From an uncultured Prevotella sp. (GTDB lineage: Bacteria; Bacteroidota; Bacteroidia; Bacteroidales; Bacteroidaceae), in assembly GCA_905233245.1 (NCBI GenBank), contig CAJODK010000001.1:174690-238689 (forward strand): a stretch of 64,000 nt of DNA, read 5' to 3'. This document shows positions 8,687 through 17,401 of this stretch, in pieces (the stretch's first letter is position 1; each line of letters begins with the position of its first letter). The notes under the pieces were generated by a model that worked only from the letters and a program-made list of their open reading frames with translations, did no database searches and had not been told where the DNA came from. The position numbers and the translations under genes were made by a program.

Positions 8687-10045
8687 TTATTTTCTTAGTT
8701 CCTCAACCAACTCGTCCGGTGTGAGAAGCTTCTGCTCACCCGTCACCATATTCTTCAGAGTCACCTTTCCTTCATTCAGCTCGTTCTCACCAGCCAGGGC
8801 AACGAAGGGGATGTTCAGTGCATTGGCATACGACATCTGCTTCTTCATCTTCACAGAATCTGCATACATCTCTGTACGGATGCCTGCCTTGCGTGCTAAC
8901 CTTGCTATAGGCATACAGTAGTTCGTCTCCTTCTCACCGAAGTTGATGAATAGCAGTTCTGTGCCTGTTATGGTTTCCTTGGGGTACAAATCGAGCTGAT
9001 TGAGCACGTCGTAGATGCGGTCTGCGCCGAAGGAGATACCTACGCCACTCAGTCCAGGCATACCGAAGATTCCAGTAAGATTATCATAGCGACCACCACC
9101 AGTGATGCTGCCTATCTGTACGTCCAATGCCTTCACCTCAAAGATGGCTCCCGTGTAGTAGTTCAGTCCGCGAGCCAGCGTCAAATCAAGTTCCACTTCT
9201 GTCTGCATCTCTCCCAGATTACCAAGAATGAAGCGCATCTCGTCGATGCCTTTCATGCCCGTCTCCGAGTCTTTGAGCACTTCAGCGATAGTATCGAGTT
9301 TCTCCTCATTTGTGCCCTCCATCTTGATGATAGGCTGCAGTTTCTCTATAGCCTCTTCCGATATACCATCGCTACGCAGTTCATCATTGACAGCGTCCAA
9401 ACCTATCTTGTCTAGTTTGTCAATAGCCACAGTGATATCTACTATTTTCTCTGCCTCACCTATTACCTCTGCTATGCCAGTGAGTATCTTACGGTTGTTT
9501 ATTTTTATCAGCACACGGGCACCGAAACGAGTAAACACCTCATCGGTGATGTGCATCAGGTCAACCTCATTGAGCAGAGAGTCGGAACCTACTACGTCCA
9601 CGTCACACTGATAAAATTCTCTGTAGCGACCTTTCTGAGGACGGTCAGCACGCCAAACGGGCTGTATCTGGTAGCGTTTGAATGGCAACTGCAATTCTTC
9701 TCTGTGCTGCACTACGTAGCGTGCGAATGGTACGGTGAGATCGTAACGCAACCCCTTCTCGCAGAATTTTGATGCCAACTTCGTAGTACTTGTGTTTGCC
9801 ACCTCATCAGCTGTCATGCCATGCAGGAAGTCACCAGAGTTAAGTATCTTGAAAAGCAGTTTGTCACCTTCCTCACCATACTTTCCCATCAGCGTTGACA
9901 GATTCTCTTGTGCTGGTGTCTCTATCTGACGGAAACCATAGAGTTCAAATACATCTCTGACAGTATTGAATATGTAGTTGCGCTTGGCCATCTCCAATGG
10001 TCCAAAGTCGCGTGTTCCCTTAGGAATTGATGGTTTTTGTGCCAT
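8687..10045 (-). CDS. hisS: Histidyl-tRNA synthetase
   Basis: This class II synthetase charges tRNA-His. The 452-residue protein starts [16 protein letters not shown] and has motif 1/2 features ([33 protein letters not shown]), the histidine-A motif around [14 protein letters not shown], the GGGRYDNL motif and an anticodon-binding C-terminal domain ([21 protein letters not shown]). It starts 1 nt before the purA stop, so the two are likely cotranscribed from the purA promoter. Confidence 0.97.
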   Translation of the reverse strand: MAQKPSIPKGTRDFGPLEMAKRNYIFNTVRDVFELYGFRQIETPAQENLSTLMGKYGEEGDKLLFKILNSGDFLHGMTADEVANTSTTKLASKFCEKGLRYDLTVPFARYVVQHREELQLPFKRYQIQPVWRADRPQKGRYREFYQCDVDVVGSDSLLNEVDLMHITDEVFTRFGARVLIKINNRKILTGIAEVIGEAEKIVDITVAIDKLDKIGLDAVNDELRSDGISEEAIEKLQPIIKMEGTNEEKLDTIAEVLKDSETGMKGIDEMRFILGNLGEMQTEVELDLTLARGLNYYTGAIFEVKALDVQIGSITGGGRYDNLTGIFGMPGLSGVGISFGADRIYDVLNQLDLYPKETITGTELLFINFGEKETNYCMPIARLARKAGIRTEMYADSVKMKKQMSYANALNIPFVALAGENELNEGKVTLKNMVTGEQKLLTPDELVEELRK

Positions 10046-11317
10046 TTATTTTCTTACGATTGTCTGTTCACGGTCAGGACCGATAGAGATGATTGTAATA
10101 GGTGTTTCGAGTTGTTCTTCGAGGAACTTGATATAATTCTTGAAAGCCTCTGGGAACTGCTCCTCACTAGTAAACTTCGTCATGTCGGTCTGCCAACCTG
10201 GGAGTTCCTGATATACAGGCTCTATGCCTTGTTCTATGTTATAAGGGAAGTCTGGAGTCTCCACGCCATTCACCTTGTAGGCCACGCAGGCTTTGATGGT
10301 CTTGAAAGTGTCGAGCACATCACTCTTCATCATGATAAGCTGCGTCACACCATTGACCATGATACTATAGCGCAAAGCTACAAGGTCTATCCAGCCGCAA
10401 CGACGCTCACGACCAGTCACTGCACCATATTCATGCCCAATGTCACGCATCTTCTTTCCTGTCTCATCAAAGAGTTCCGTAGGAAATGGACCAGCACCCA
10501 CACGAGTGCAGTAAGCCTTCATTATGCCATACACCTCACCAATCTTATTAGGACCGAGTCCGAGACCAGTACATGCACCAGCGCAGATGGTATTGGAAGA
10601 TGTCACGAATGGGTACGAACCGAAATCAACATCGAGCATCGTGCCCTGAGCGCCCTCGCAAAGAACAGACTTGCCGGCCTTCAGCGTCTTGTTGACCTCA
10701 TGCTCTGAATCCACGAGATGGAACTGACGCAGGTATTCGATACCCTCCATCCAGTGCTTCTCCACCTCTGTAATGTCATAGTCCGTGTAGCCCATTGCCT
10801 TGAGTGTCTTCTCGTGGCGAGCCTTGTGCTCAGCATACTTCTCTGGGAAATTTTCCAGGATGTCACCCACACGCAAACCTGTGCGAGCTATCTTGTCACT
10901 GTACGTAGGACCTATACCTTTACCGGTCGTGCCAACCTTATTCTTACCCTTCGAAGCCTCGATGGCTGCATCCAGCACACGATGCGTAGGCATGATGAGG
11001 TGAGCTTTCTTGGAAATATGAAGACGGTCTTTTAGGTCATAGCCACTCTTTTCCAAATCCTTAGCCTCGTCCATAAAAAGGTCGGGAGCCAGTACCACTC
11101 CATTGCCGATGATGTTCACCTTCTCACCACAGAATATACCTGACGGGATGGAACGCAGTACATATTTCTTACCCTCAAATTCCAGAGTGTGACCAGCATT
11201 GGGACCGCCCTGGAATCGAGCTATCACGTCATACTTCGGGGTGAGCACGTCAACCACCTTACCTTTTCCTTCATCGCCCCACTGCAGTCCGAGGAGCACA
11301 TCTACTTTTCCTGTCAT
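10046..11317 (-). CDS. purA: Adenylosuccinate synthetase
   Basis: PurA joins IMP and aspartate with GTP in the first committed step to AMP. The 423-residue protein has the P-loop-like LGLQWGDEGKGK at residues 9-20, FQGGPNAGHT, the TTGKGIGPTYSDKIARTGLRVGD block and the TGRERRCGW motif. An upstream in-frame start 29 codons earlier is rejected because the family begins at the MTGKVDVLLG methionine and because the promoter (-7 box at 11375-11383) lies inside that extension. It is the first gene of the minus-strand run leading to hisS and beyond. Confidence 0.97.
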   Translation of the reverse strand: MTGKVDVLLGLQWGDEGKGKVVDVLTPKYDVIARFQGGPNAGHTLEFEGKKYVLRSIPSGIFCGEKVNIIGNGVVLAPDLFMDEAKDLEKSGYDLKDRLHISKKAHLIMPTHRVLDAAIEASKGKNKVGTTGKGIGPTYSDKIARTGLRVGDILENFPEKYAEHKARHEKTLKAMGYTDYDITEVEKHWMEGIEYLRQFHLVDSEHEVNKTLKAGKSVLCEGAQGTMLDVDFGSYPFVTSSNTICAGACTGLGLGPNKIGEVYGIMKAYCTRVGAGPFPTELFDETGKKMRDIGHEYGAVTGRERRCGWIDLVALRYSIMVNGVTQLIMMKSDVLDTFKTIKACVAYKVNGVETPDFPYNIEQGIEPVYQELPGWQTDMTKFTSEEQFPEAFKNYIKFLEEQLETPITIISIGPDREQTIVRK

Positions 11318-11374
11318 AGTGTTATATCGTCTTTGTTCTATTTTTTTGTTTTTGTACAGAGTACATTTGACCAT

Positions 11375-11383
11375 GCAAAGGTA
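11375..11383 (-). promoter_or_regulatory. Promoter -7 box of purA
   Basis: The minus strand reads TACCTTTGC, an exact match to the Bacteroidota TAnnTTTGC box. A TTGTG resembling the -33 element lies about 18-20 bp upstream. The box is about 57 nt before the purA ATG. Confidence 0.75.
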
Positions 11384-11449
11384 CGAAAATATTCCGATAT
11401 ACACAACTTAAAAAAACACAAATCTAATAAAAGTTTTCTTAAGTGCATT

Positions 11450-14329
11450 TTATGCCCTGGGCAGTACCACGGTGATAATAGTGGTGCCGCTCTCTGTGAG
11501 AGCACTGATACCAGCTCCATAAGCATTGGTACTGTCAGCTGTCTCACGAACTATCTGACGCATCACCAAGTAATCAGTATGTGGAGAAGATGGTGTAAAT
11601 AAAGAGCTATGGTCTGAGGTCGAAGCTATGAATTTCAGTGCTGCATAAGAGGCGTCCTTAGCACTTAGCCCTTTAACCTCATACCCATGTCGTTTCAAGA
11701 GCACCAGGAGATACTGGTAGAGTTCGGGGTTGATAAGAACGATGATGTCCTCACCATCATCACTTTTACCAATCTTCTGCCTGCCGACAGGAAAATAGTT
11801 GTGCTGACCATCATCGCCGAGCAGAGGACTGCTGAGCATTGAGTATAGGCGGGAGTAATAATCGACCGTATCATTCAGCTCATTGGCAGTGAGTAGAGTA
11901 TCATTGCCCATCAACTGTGTGATGCGCGTGGGATAGTACATGGTCTCATGCTTGATGGTGCTGAGTTGGTTACTGATAATACAGTTCTGTACGTGCAGGG
12001 CGTAGTAATCCCTGTCTTGTTTGGCAAGTTCGTCCTCCAACCTTTGTCTCTCTTGTTCATTTTTCCGTTTTTGGCGCATCAGCGGACGTATGAATAGGAA
12101 CCAAAGGAGTGGGAACAAACTCAGAATAAGGAGCAAAACTACGAGCATTGAGATATTGGCCATCAGTTCGCCTCGTTCCATATCACGGCAGTATGATGGC
12201 AACATGGGGTCCTGTGTGCTCTGCTTGTAAAGATGTGTGTAGAGATAATTGTAGTACTGGTATTTGCGCCACTGATGCAGAGCGAGTGATGCGACAGCGG
12301 TCTCATTGTATATGGAGAGGTATGTACCTCGTTGTTCTTCTGGCACCTCAAGGCTGTTGTGGGTGATATCTCGGCATGAGTCAGCATAGTGCATAGCTTG
12401 CTCAAAGCGTCCCTCAACATTGCACTGATACAGGAAATCTGAGTAGCGTGTTAATTCGCTTGAGGCGTACATCTCTAACCCTAACGATAATCCTAACGCT
12501 AACAATAGTGTCTTGAGAACCGATGGCAGCGTGAAGGATATGCGAGTACCCTTGCCAAGTGTGGAGACAGCCCAGATGCGGCATACTGAGAAAATGGGTG
12601 ACAACTTGCGATAGCGCTCAATGATGCCACGGCAGTTTTGTAGTCCGAAACCGTGCGAAGTGGCGGTGCGCTCATCACATATGGGTTTAGGCTCAAAGAG
12701 ATGTCCCACCTGTTCTTCTGTCATGCCGCATCCATTATCCTCTATAGATACTGTGACTCCCCCACCTTCTGTTAGTTCTGTCTTCAGAGTGATGGAATGA
12801 GACTTAGCCTTCCGAGCATTATCTACAAGCGTATTAAGGATGAAGAGAGTAAGGCTCTTGTCCGCCTTAACCATGGCTGTGGTCTGCTCTACTACAAGTG
12901 ATATTCCTCGAGAGGATAGGCTCGATGATGAAGTTTCTATAATCTTGAACACCTCTGCCAGCGGGAATGTCTCAATATGTGGTTGCACTTTGCCTTGATG
13001 GAGTTTTATCCACTCGGTGAGCATTGTGTTCTGACTGTCGATATCTGCAAGGAGAGCACGAAGATAGTCATTATCACCACTCTTGGCGGCCGTCTTGAGA
13101 CGTTCGATGAGTGGTAGCATTCCTTTTATGATGGAGACACGGGCGCGCTGCTCCACCAAAGCCCTGCGGGCATCGTCAGCCTGCAGGCGAAGCATGGAGA
13201 TCTGCTCCTGCATCTCGTCAAGTTGGGCACGACGTCCTATCCTGTCTGCCATGCGATGACGCAGTCGTACCAAGAGAATGGAGAGCAAACATAGGATTAT
13301 AAAACAAACAAAGGCGACACCTACGATTAACCAGATGCGATGGGTATTGCGCTCCAAGGATATGAGTCGTGCCTCATACTGACGATCCTGACGTGTAGAG
13401 TCCTGCAGGTCGAGGTATTGATTGCGGTAGTAGTCGCTCATGGGTTTGTCATCGAGCGCTGCATAGGACATCGACATCTGTTCGCTAATGGATGCCTTGA
13501 GGTCTGGCATAGAGTCTATGGCAGGATTGGCAAGTGCATTGTGCAGGCACTGTATGGCAGTCTGTGCATCACCGATATAGAAATAGCAGGTGGCGAGGTT
13601 GCGCCATGCATTGGCAGTAAGACTGTAGTTTCTTTGTTGCAGTAGTATATTGAGTGCTCGCTGTGCCAGATTGCCGGCCAGCAGCGAGTCAGCAACACCA
13701 TCCTCATTGAGGTAACGGAGTGATGCGGGGTCAAATTGTCGTGCTATCTCACGAATGCTGTCATTGAGCAGATAGCGACTAAGGTGCTGCATGGAAACAG
13801 CCTGATAGAGGTCTATGTGATTGCGAGTGGAGAAGATATAACACTGCACAAGACAATCATATCCTCGCTCTATATTCTGTCTGTGGCGCTGTATGGCATA
13901 GGGGAAATAATTTACTTCGCCCTGATGTGATAAATAGTTGAGCCACAGCAAAGTGTCATTTTTAAGATAATCTAAAGAAGCAAGGCTGTCAAGAACAGCA
14001 ATAGCATCATTGCGACTGCCTATCTGCATAAGATAGTCTGCATAGACGATGGAGTATCTCACGCGAGCCGTTCGGAGTGCTGCATTGGTGTCTTTAGCAT
14101 CATATTTTTGCAGCAGTTTGTCTGCCTGATATTTGTGTAGATAGAAATTAAGATTGTCCGCTCTCTGCTGGCATTGCCTCATAGCATATACCTCCTGAGA
14201 GAGTCTCTGTATGTCGCCGTTCTCAGAGCTGCGAGAGCACGACATAAGCAATAGAAAAAAAAGAAGAAGACCCCACATGGCACGAAGCCATGCAGAGTCT
14301 CTTGATATAGAAGTGTTTAGAGAAAACAT
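11450..14329 (-). CDS. Two-part membrane sensor histidine kinase-like protein (TPR, HATPase, second membrane module; DUF5112/DUF5113 type)
   Basis: This is a probable membrane signalling protein of 959 residues. In order it has an N-terminal lipoprotein-like signal (LLLFFLLLMSCSRS), a TPR-rich periplasmic part, a membrane helix near 333-355, a coiled coil, and a GHKL ATPase domain at about 495-605 with N box (LNTLVDNARKAKS), G1 (DNGCGMTEEQ) and G2 (SHGFGLQNC). A second hydrophobic segment (about 608-622), a shorter sensor-like part, another membrane helix (about 700-722) and a DUF5113-like C-terminal part follow. No convincing H-box phospho-acceptor histidine precedes the ATPase. The gene follows kdgA with no gap, so it is probably coexpressed with KDG catabolism. 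A methionine at residue 18 is an alternative start. The partner is unknown. Confidence 0.85.
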   Translation of the reverse strand: MFSLNTSISRDSAWLRAMWGLLLFFLLLMSCSRSSENGDIQRLSQEVYAMRQCQQRADNLNFYLHKYQADKLLQKYDAKDTNAALRTARVRYSIVYADYLMQIGSRNDAIAVLDSLASLDYLKNDTLLWLNYLSHQGEVNYFPYAIQRHRQNIERGYDCLVQCYIFSTRNHIDLYQAVSMQHLSRYLLNDSIREIARQFDPASLRYLNEDGVADSLLAGNLAQRALNILLQQRNYSLTANAWRNLATCYFYIGDAQTAIQCLHNALANPAIDSMPDLKASISEQMSMSYAALDDKPMSDYYRNQYLDLQDSTRQDRQYEARLISLERNTHRIWLIVGVAFVCFIILCLLSILLVRLRHRMADRIGRRAQLDEMQEQISMLRLQADDARRALVEQRARVSIIKGMLPLIERLKTAAKSGDNDYLRALLADIDSQNTMLTEWIKLHQGKVQPHIETFPLAEVFKIIETSSSSLSSRGISLVVEQTTAMVKADKSLTLFILNTLVDNARKAKSHSITLKTELTEGGGVTVSIEDNGCGMTEEQVGHLFEPKPICDERTATSHGFGLQNCRGIIERYRKLSPIFSVCRIWAVSTLGKGTRISFTLPSVLKTLLLALGLSLGLEMYASSELTRYSDFLYQCNVEGRFEQAMHYADSCRDITHNSLEVPEEQRGTYLSIYNETAVASLALHQWRKYQYYNYLYTHLYKQSTQDPMLPSYCRDMERGELMANISMLVVLLLILSLFPLLWFLFIRPLMRQKRKNEQERQRLEDELAKQDRDYYALHVQNCIISNQLSTIKHETMYYPTRITQLMGNDTLLTANELNDTVDYYSRLYSMLSSPLLGDDGQHNYFPVGRQKIGKSDDGEDIIVLINPELYQYLLVLLKRHGYEVKGLSAKDASYAALKFIASTSDHSSLFTPSSPHTDYLVMRQIVRETADSTNAYGAGISALTESGTTIITVVLPRA
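12474..12507. repeat. Hexanucleotide TTAGSN tract inside the sensor kinase gene
   Basis: On the minus strand five hexamers in a row (TTAGCG, TTAGGA, TTATCG, TTAGGG, TTAGAG) encode the dipeptide pattern LALGLSLGLE. This forms the core of the second hydrophobic segment of the sensor kinase. The same family of hexamers occurs at 44831, 53003 and 60406. Confidence 0.75.
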
Positions 14330-14998
14330 TTATGCACGAGCTGCAGCACAGTAGCCGAGAGCTTCCTTACACTTGTCAGTAACGTACTTCCAGTCACCAG
14401 CCTTAACCTTGTCAGATGGGAAGAGTTTAGAACCCATACCAACGCAGTAAACGCCAGCCTTGAACCACTTTTCGAGGTTCTCCTTCTCTGGAGCTACACC
14501 ACCGGTTACCATAATCTTAGACCAAGGCATTGGAGCCATCATACCCTTGATAAGGTTAGGACCTACAACATCACCAGGGAATACCTTTGTGAAGTCGCAA
14601 CCTACCTCCTGTGCCTTACCAATCTCTGATGGTGTGAGGCAGCCTGGGCAGTATGTCACGCAACGACGGTTGCAGACAACAGCGATGTCAGGGTTGAAGA
14701 GAGGACCAACGACGAAGTTGGCACCCAACTGCAGATAGAGAGCTGCTGTAGGAGCATCTACCACAGAACCGATACCGAGAGCCAGTTCTGGGCACTCCTT
14801 GTCAGCCCACTTAGCAAGCTGACCAAACACCTCATGAGCGAAGTCGCCACGGTTAGTGAACTCGAAAGCGCGTACACCACCCTCGTAGCATGCCTTGATT
14901 ACGTTCTTACAAACTTCAACGTCCTTATTGTAGAAAACAGGAACCATAGGTGCCTCGGCGATTTTCTCCATCACCTGGAATTTATCAAATTTTGCCAT
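14330..14998 (-). CDS. kdgA: KDPG / 4-hydroxy-2-oxoglutarate aldolase
   Basis: This aldolase cleaves 2-keto-3-deoxy-6-phosphogluconate to pyruvate and glyceraldehyde-3-phosphate, the last step of galacturonate breakdown. The 222-residue TIM-barrel protein shows the glutamate strand [17 protein letters not shown], the [11 protein letters not shown] block, [14 protein letters not shown] and the Schiff-base lysine in [11 protein letters not shown], followed by MVTGGVAPE. Length is normal for the family. It lies 35 nt downstream of kdgK across a short AT-rich repeat. Confidence 0.94.
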   Translation of the reverse strand: MAKFDKFQVMEKIAEAPMVPVFYNKDVEVCKNVIKACYEGGVRAFEFTNRGDFAHEVFGQLAKWADKECPELALGIGSVVDAPTAALYLQLGANFVVGPLFNPDIAVVCNRRCVTYCPGCLTPSEIGKAQEVGCDFTKVFPGDVVGPNLIKGMMAPMPWSKIMVTGGVAPEKENLEKWFKAGVYCVGMGSKLFPSDKVKAGDWKYVTDKCKEALGYCAAARA

Positions 14999-15012
14999 TC
15001 TAATTTACTATT

Positions 15013-15037
15013 AGACAATTTACAATTTACAATTTAG
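15013..15037. repeat. ACAATTT 7-bp tandem tract between kdgK and kdgA
   Basis: About three 7-bp units of ACAATTT lie in the 35-nt spacer between the two genes. They belong to the same class of 7-bp-period AT-rich tracts as those at 1256 and 22534. Confidence 0.65.
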
Positions 15038-16056
15038 CGCTGTACGCGGCCGTTAGCGTTACCACCAGCGAGAGACTCTACCTCAGAGATACCTACGAGG
15101 TTGTAGTCACCATTGATAGTGTGCTTGAGAGCAGATGCTGCAACAGCAAACTCGAGAGCTTCGCCCTGAGTAGGCTTAGTCAGCAGACCATGGATAAGAC
15201 CACCTGAGAAAGAGTCACCACCACCTACGCGGTCGATGATTGGGTTGATCTCATAACGCTTAGACTGATAGAACTCCTTACCATCGTAGATAAGAGCCTT
15301 CCAGCCGTTGAATGTAGCAGAGAAAGACTCACGGAGAGTAGAAACAACGTACTTGAAGCCGAACTCTTCCTTCATCTGCTTGAAGATGCCCTCGTAGCCA
15401 GCAGCGTTAGTCTCGCCACCCTCTACGTCAGCCTCAGGCTTGAAGCCCAGACAGAGCTCTGCATCCTCCTCGTTACCGATACATACGTCAACGTACTGCA
15501 TCAGAGGACGCATGATAGAGATAGCCTTCTCTGAAGTCCAGAGCTTCTTGCGGAAGTTGAGGTCAACAGATACTGTCACACCATGACGCTTAGCAGCCTC
15601 ACAAGCCAACTTGGTGAGCTCTGCAGCCTTGTCGGAGATAGCTGGAGTGATACCAGACCAGTGGAACCAGTCAGCACCTTCCATGATAGCATCAAAATCG
15701 AAGTCTGATGGATCAGCCTCAGCGATAGCAGAGTTAGCACGATCATAGATAACCTTAGATGGACGCATAGAAGCACCAGTCTCACAGTAGTACAGACCTA
15801 CACGGTCACCACCACGAGCGATGAACTTGGTGTTAACGCCATAGCGACGAAGTGAATTAACTGCAATCTGACCGATTTCATGAGCTGGGAGCTTGGTTAC
15901 GAGGTAAGCGTCGTGACCATAGTTGGCACAGCTTACAGCTACATTAGCCTCACCACCACCAGGGATGATACGGAAGATGTCTGTCTGAATAAAACGGTCC
16001 TGACCGTTAGGAGAAAGGCGGAGCATAATCTCGCCCAAAGTTACTACTTTTGCCAT
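15034..16056 (-). CDS. kdgK: 2-keto-3-deoxygluconate kinase (PfkB family)
   Basis: KdgK phosphorylates KDG to KDPG. The 340-residue protein begins AKVVTLGEIMLRLSP and has the PfkB features IPGGGEANVAVSCANYG near residue 35 and the catalytic C-terminal signature DRVGGGDSFSGGLIHG with its essential aspartate. An upstream in-frame start 26 codons earlier is rejected because it runs into the promoter region and the family starts at this methionine. It is the first gene of the kdgK-kdgA-sensor kinase unit and is divergent from the LacI-type regulator. Confidence 0.95.
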   Translation of the reverse strand: MAKVVTLGEIMLRLSPNGQDRFIQTDIFRIIPGGGEANVAVSCANYGHDAYLVTKLPAHEIGQIAVNSLRRYGVNTKFIARGGDRVGLYYCETGASMRPSKVIYDRANSAIAEADPSDFDFDAIMEGADWFHWSGITPAISDKAAELTKLACEAAKRHGVTVSVDLNFRKKLWTSEKAISIMRPLMQYVDVCIGNEEDAELCLGFKPEADVEGGETNAAGYEGIFKQMKEEFGFKYVVSTLRESFSATFNGWKALIYDGKEFYQSKRYEINPIIDRVGGGDSFSGGLIHGLLTKPTQGEALEFAVAASALKHTINGDYNLVGISEVESLAGGNANGRVQR

Positions 16057-16122
16057 TGTTTTTGAATAATTAAAATGTTTAAAACAAATTGTTTTTATTT
16101 CAGTTATAGTTTTTCGTAGCCA

Positions 16123-16130
16123 CAAATTTA
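16123..16130 (-). promoter_or_regulatory. Promoter -7 box of kdgK
   Basis: The minus strand reads TAAATTTG, with a TTTG -33 element separated by 19 bp. The kdgK ATG is 66 nt downstream. Confidence 0.65.
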
Positions 16131-16235
16131 GCAAGTTTTTTGCAAATTACAAAGGATTTCTTCGAAAAAATGACTTTTTTGTACTATTTTTGCAAAAAAA
16201 TCGGCTGTGTGTTCGCACAATTAAGATTTTTTTAT

Positions 16236-16244
16236 TACATTTGC
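16236..16244 (+). promoter_or_regulatory. Promoter -7 box of the LacI-type regulator gene
   Basis: TACATTTGC matches the Bacteroidota consensus exactly. A TTCG replaces the usual TTTG about 20 bp upstream. The ATG follows 46 nt later. Confidence 0.65.
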
Positions 16245-16290
16245 ACGTTGATAGCTCAATAAAACACTTAGGGATATACAAACAAAAAAA

Positions 16291-17364
16291 ATGCCGTACG
16301 AAAGATTAACGATTAAGGACATTGCGGAGAGAGCTGGTGTATCGACAGGAACCGTTGACAGAGTAATCCACAACCGTCCGAACGTATCAAAGAAATCCTT
16401 GGAGAAGGTAAATAAGGTACTGAAGGAAATAAACTTCGAACCGAACATGTACGCCAGTGCACTGGCCAACACCCGCCGTTATGACTTCTTCTGCCTCATA
16501 CCGAAGCATGAAAGTGAGGCATACTGGCAGGAAGTGGAGGAAGGCCAGAAGAAATGCTGCGACACGAGACGCGACTTTCACGTACATATAAATATAAAGT
16601 ACTACAAGCGACTGGACGACAAATCATTTACCGAACAGTACAAGGCAATACTCAAGGAGAATCCCGACGGCGTAATAATAGTCCCTACGCGCTTTGAAAC
16701 TACCAAGGTGTTCACTGACATTCTGCACAAGGAGGAGATACCATTCATTCTGCTGGACTCCTATCTGCCCGACCTGAAGCCTCTGGCTTTCTATGGCCAG
16801 GACTCTTTCGCCAGTGGATATTTCGCAGCGAAGATGCTGATGCTGTTGGCCGCACAGGAGAAGGAAGTGCTGTTGGTAAAGCAGACGGTGGACGGTGAGC
16901 GACTGCCATCAAAGCAGCAGGAGAACCGAGAGGTAGGCTTTATGCACTACATGAAGGAGCGTTTCCCCAATATAAAGATTAACACTCTGGATCTATCGCT
17001 GGCACAAAACAAGAAGCAGCACACCGCGCTCATGGAGCAGTACTTCAGTGCGCATCCTGAGACACACCACTGCATCACGATGAGTTCGAAGGCACACATC
17101 GTAGGCGAATTTCTCTCTAAGACGAAGCGTTCCGACAAGGTGCAGATTATGGGATATGATATGGTGGCGAAAAATGCTGAGTGCATCCGCAAAGGCAGCA
17201 TTTCATTCCTCATAGCACAGCACGGCTACCAGCAGGGTTATTCCAGCGTGGATGCCCTCGTGCGCTACACCATACTGAAGAAGAATATCACTCCTGTCAA
17301 CTATATGCCTATCGAAATACTGTCGAAGGAGAATGTGGACTTCTATCGCAGAACGCAGATTTAA
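16291..17364 (+). CDS. LacI-family transcriptional regulator
   Basis: This is a DNA-binding regulator, probably of the surrounding uronate genes. The 357-residue protein has an N-terminal LacI helix-turn-helix at about 7-30 (IKDIAERAGVSTGTVDRVI), a hinge helix, and a periplasmic-binding-protein-like sensor domain (about 60-345). The TGTVDRVIHNRPNVS form of the recognition helix is the Bacteroidota subtype. It is divergent from kdgK and 37 nt upstream of uxaA on the same strand. An inducer such as KDG or a uronate is inferred from context only. Confidence 0.93.
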   Translation: MPYERLTIKDIAERAGVSTGTVDRVIHNRPNVSKKSLEKVNKVLKEINFEPNMYASALANTRRYDFFCLIPKHESEAYWQEVEEGQKKCCDTRRDFHVHINIKYYKRLDDKSFTEQYKAILKENPDGVIIVPTRFETTKVFTDILHKEEIPFILLDSYLPDLKPLAFYGQDSFASGYFAAKMLMLLAAQEKEVLLVKQTVDGERLPSKQQENREVGFMHYMKERFPNIKINTLDLSLAQNKKQHTALMEQYFSAHPETHHCITMSSKAHIVGEFLSKTKRSDKVQIMGYDMVAKNAECIRKGSISFLIAQHGYQQGYSSVDALVRYTILKKNITPVNYMPIEILSKENVDFYRRTQI

Positions 17365-17401
17365 AAACAAAAACATAAGAACTAAAAAAGAAACCTAAAC
17401 T

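Larger units (their letters stand above)
16057..16290. promoter_or_regulatory. Divergent control region between kdgK and the LacI-type regulator
   Basis: This 234-bp AT-rich spacer holds two back-to-back promoters. The minus promoter for kdgK has TAAATTTG at 16123-16130 with TTTG 19 bp upstream. The plus promoter for the regulator has TACATTTGC at 16236-16244. Between them lies a perfect 12-bp palindrome TTTTTGCAAAAA (16187-16198), a possible operator for the neighbouring LacI-type protein. The operator assignment is a guess from position and symmetry only. Confidence 0.6.
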
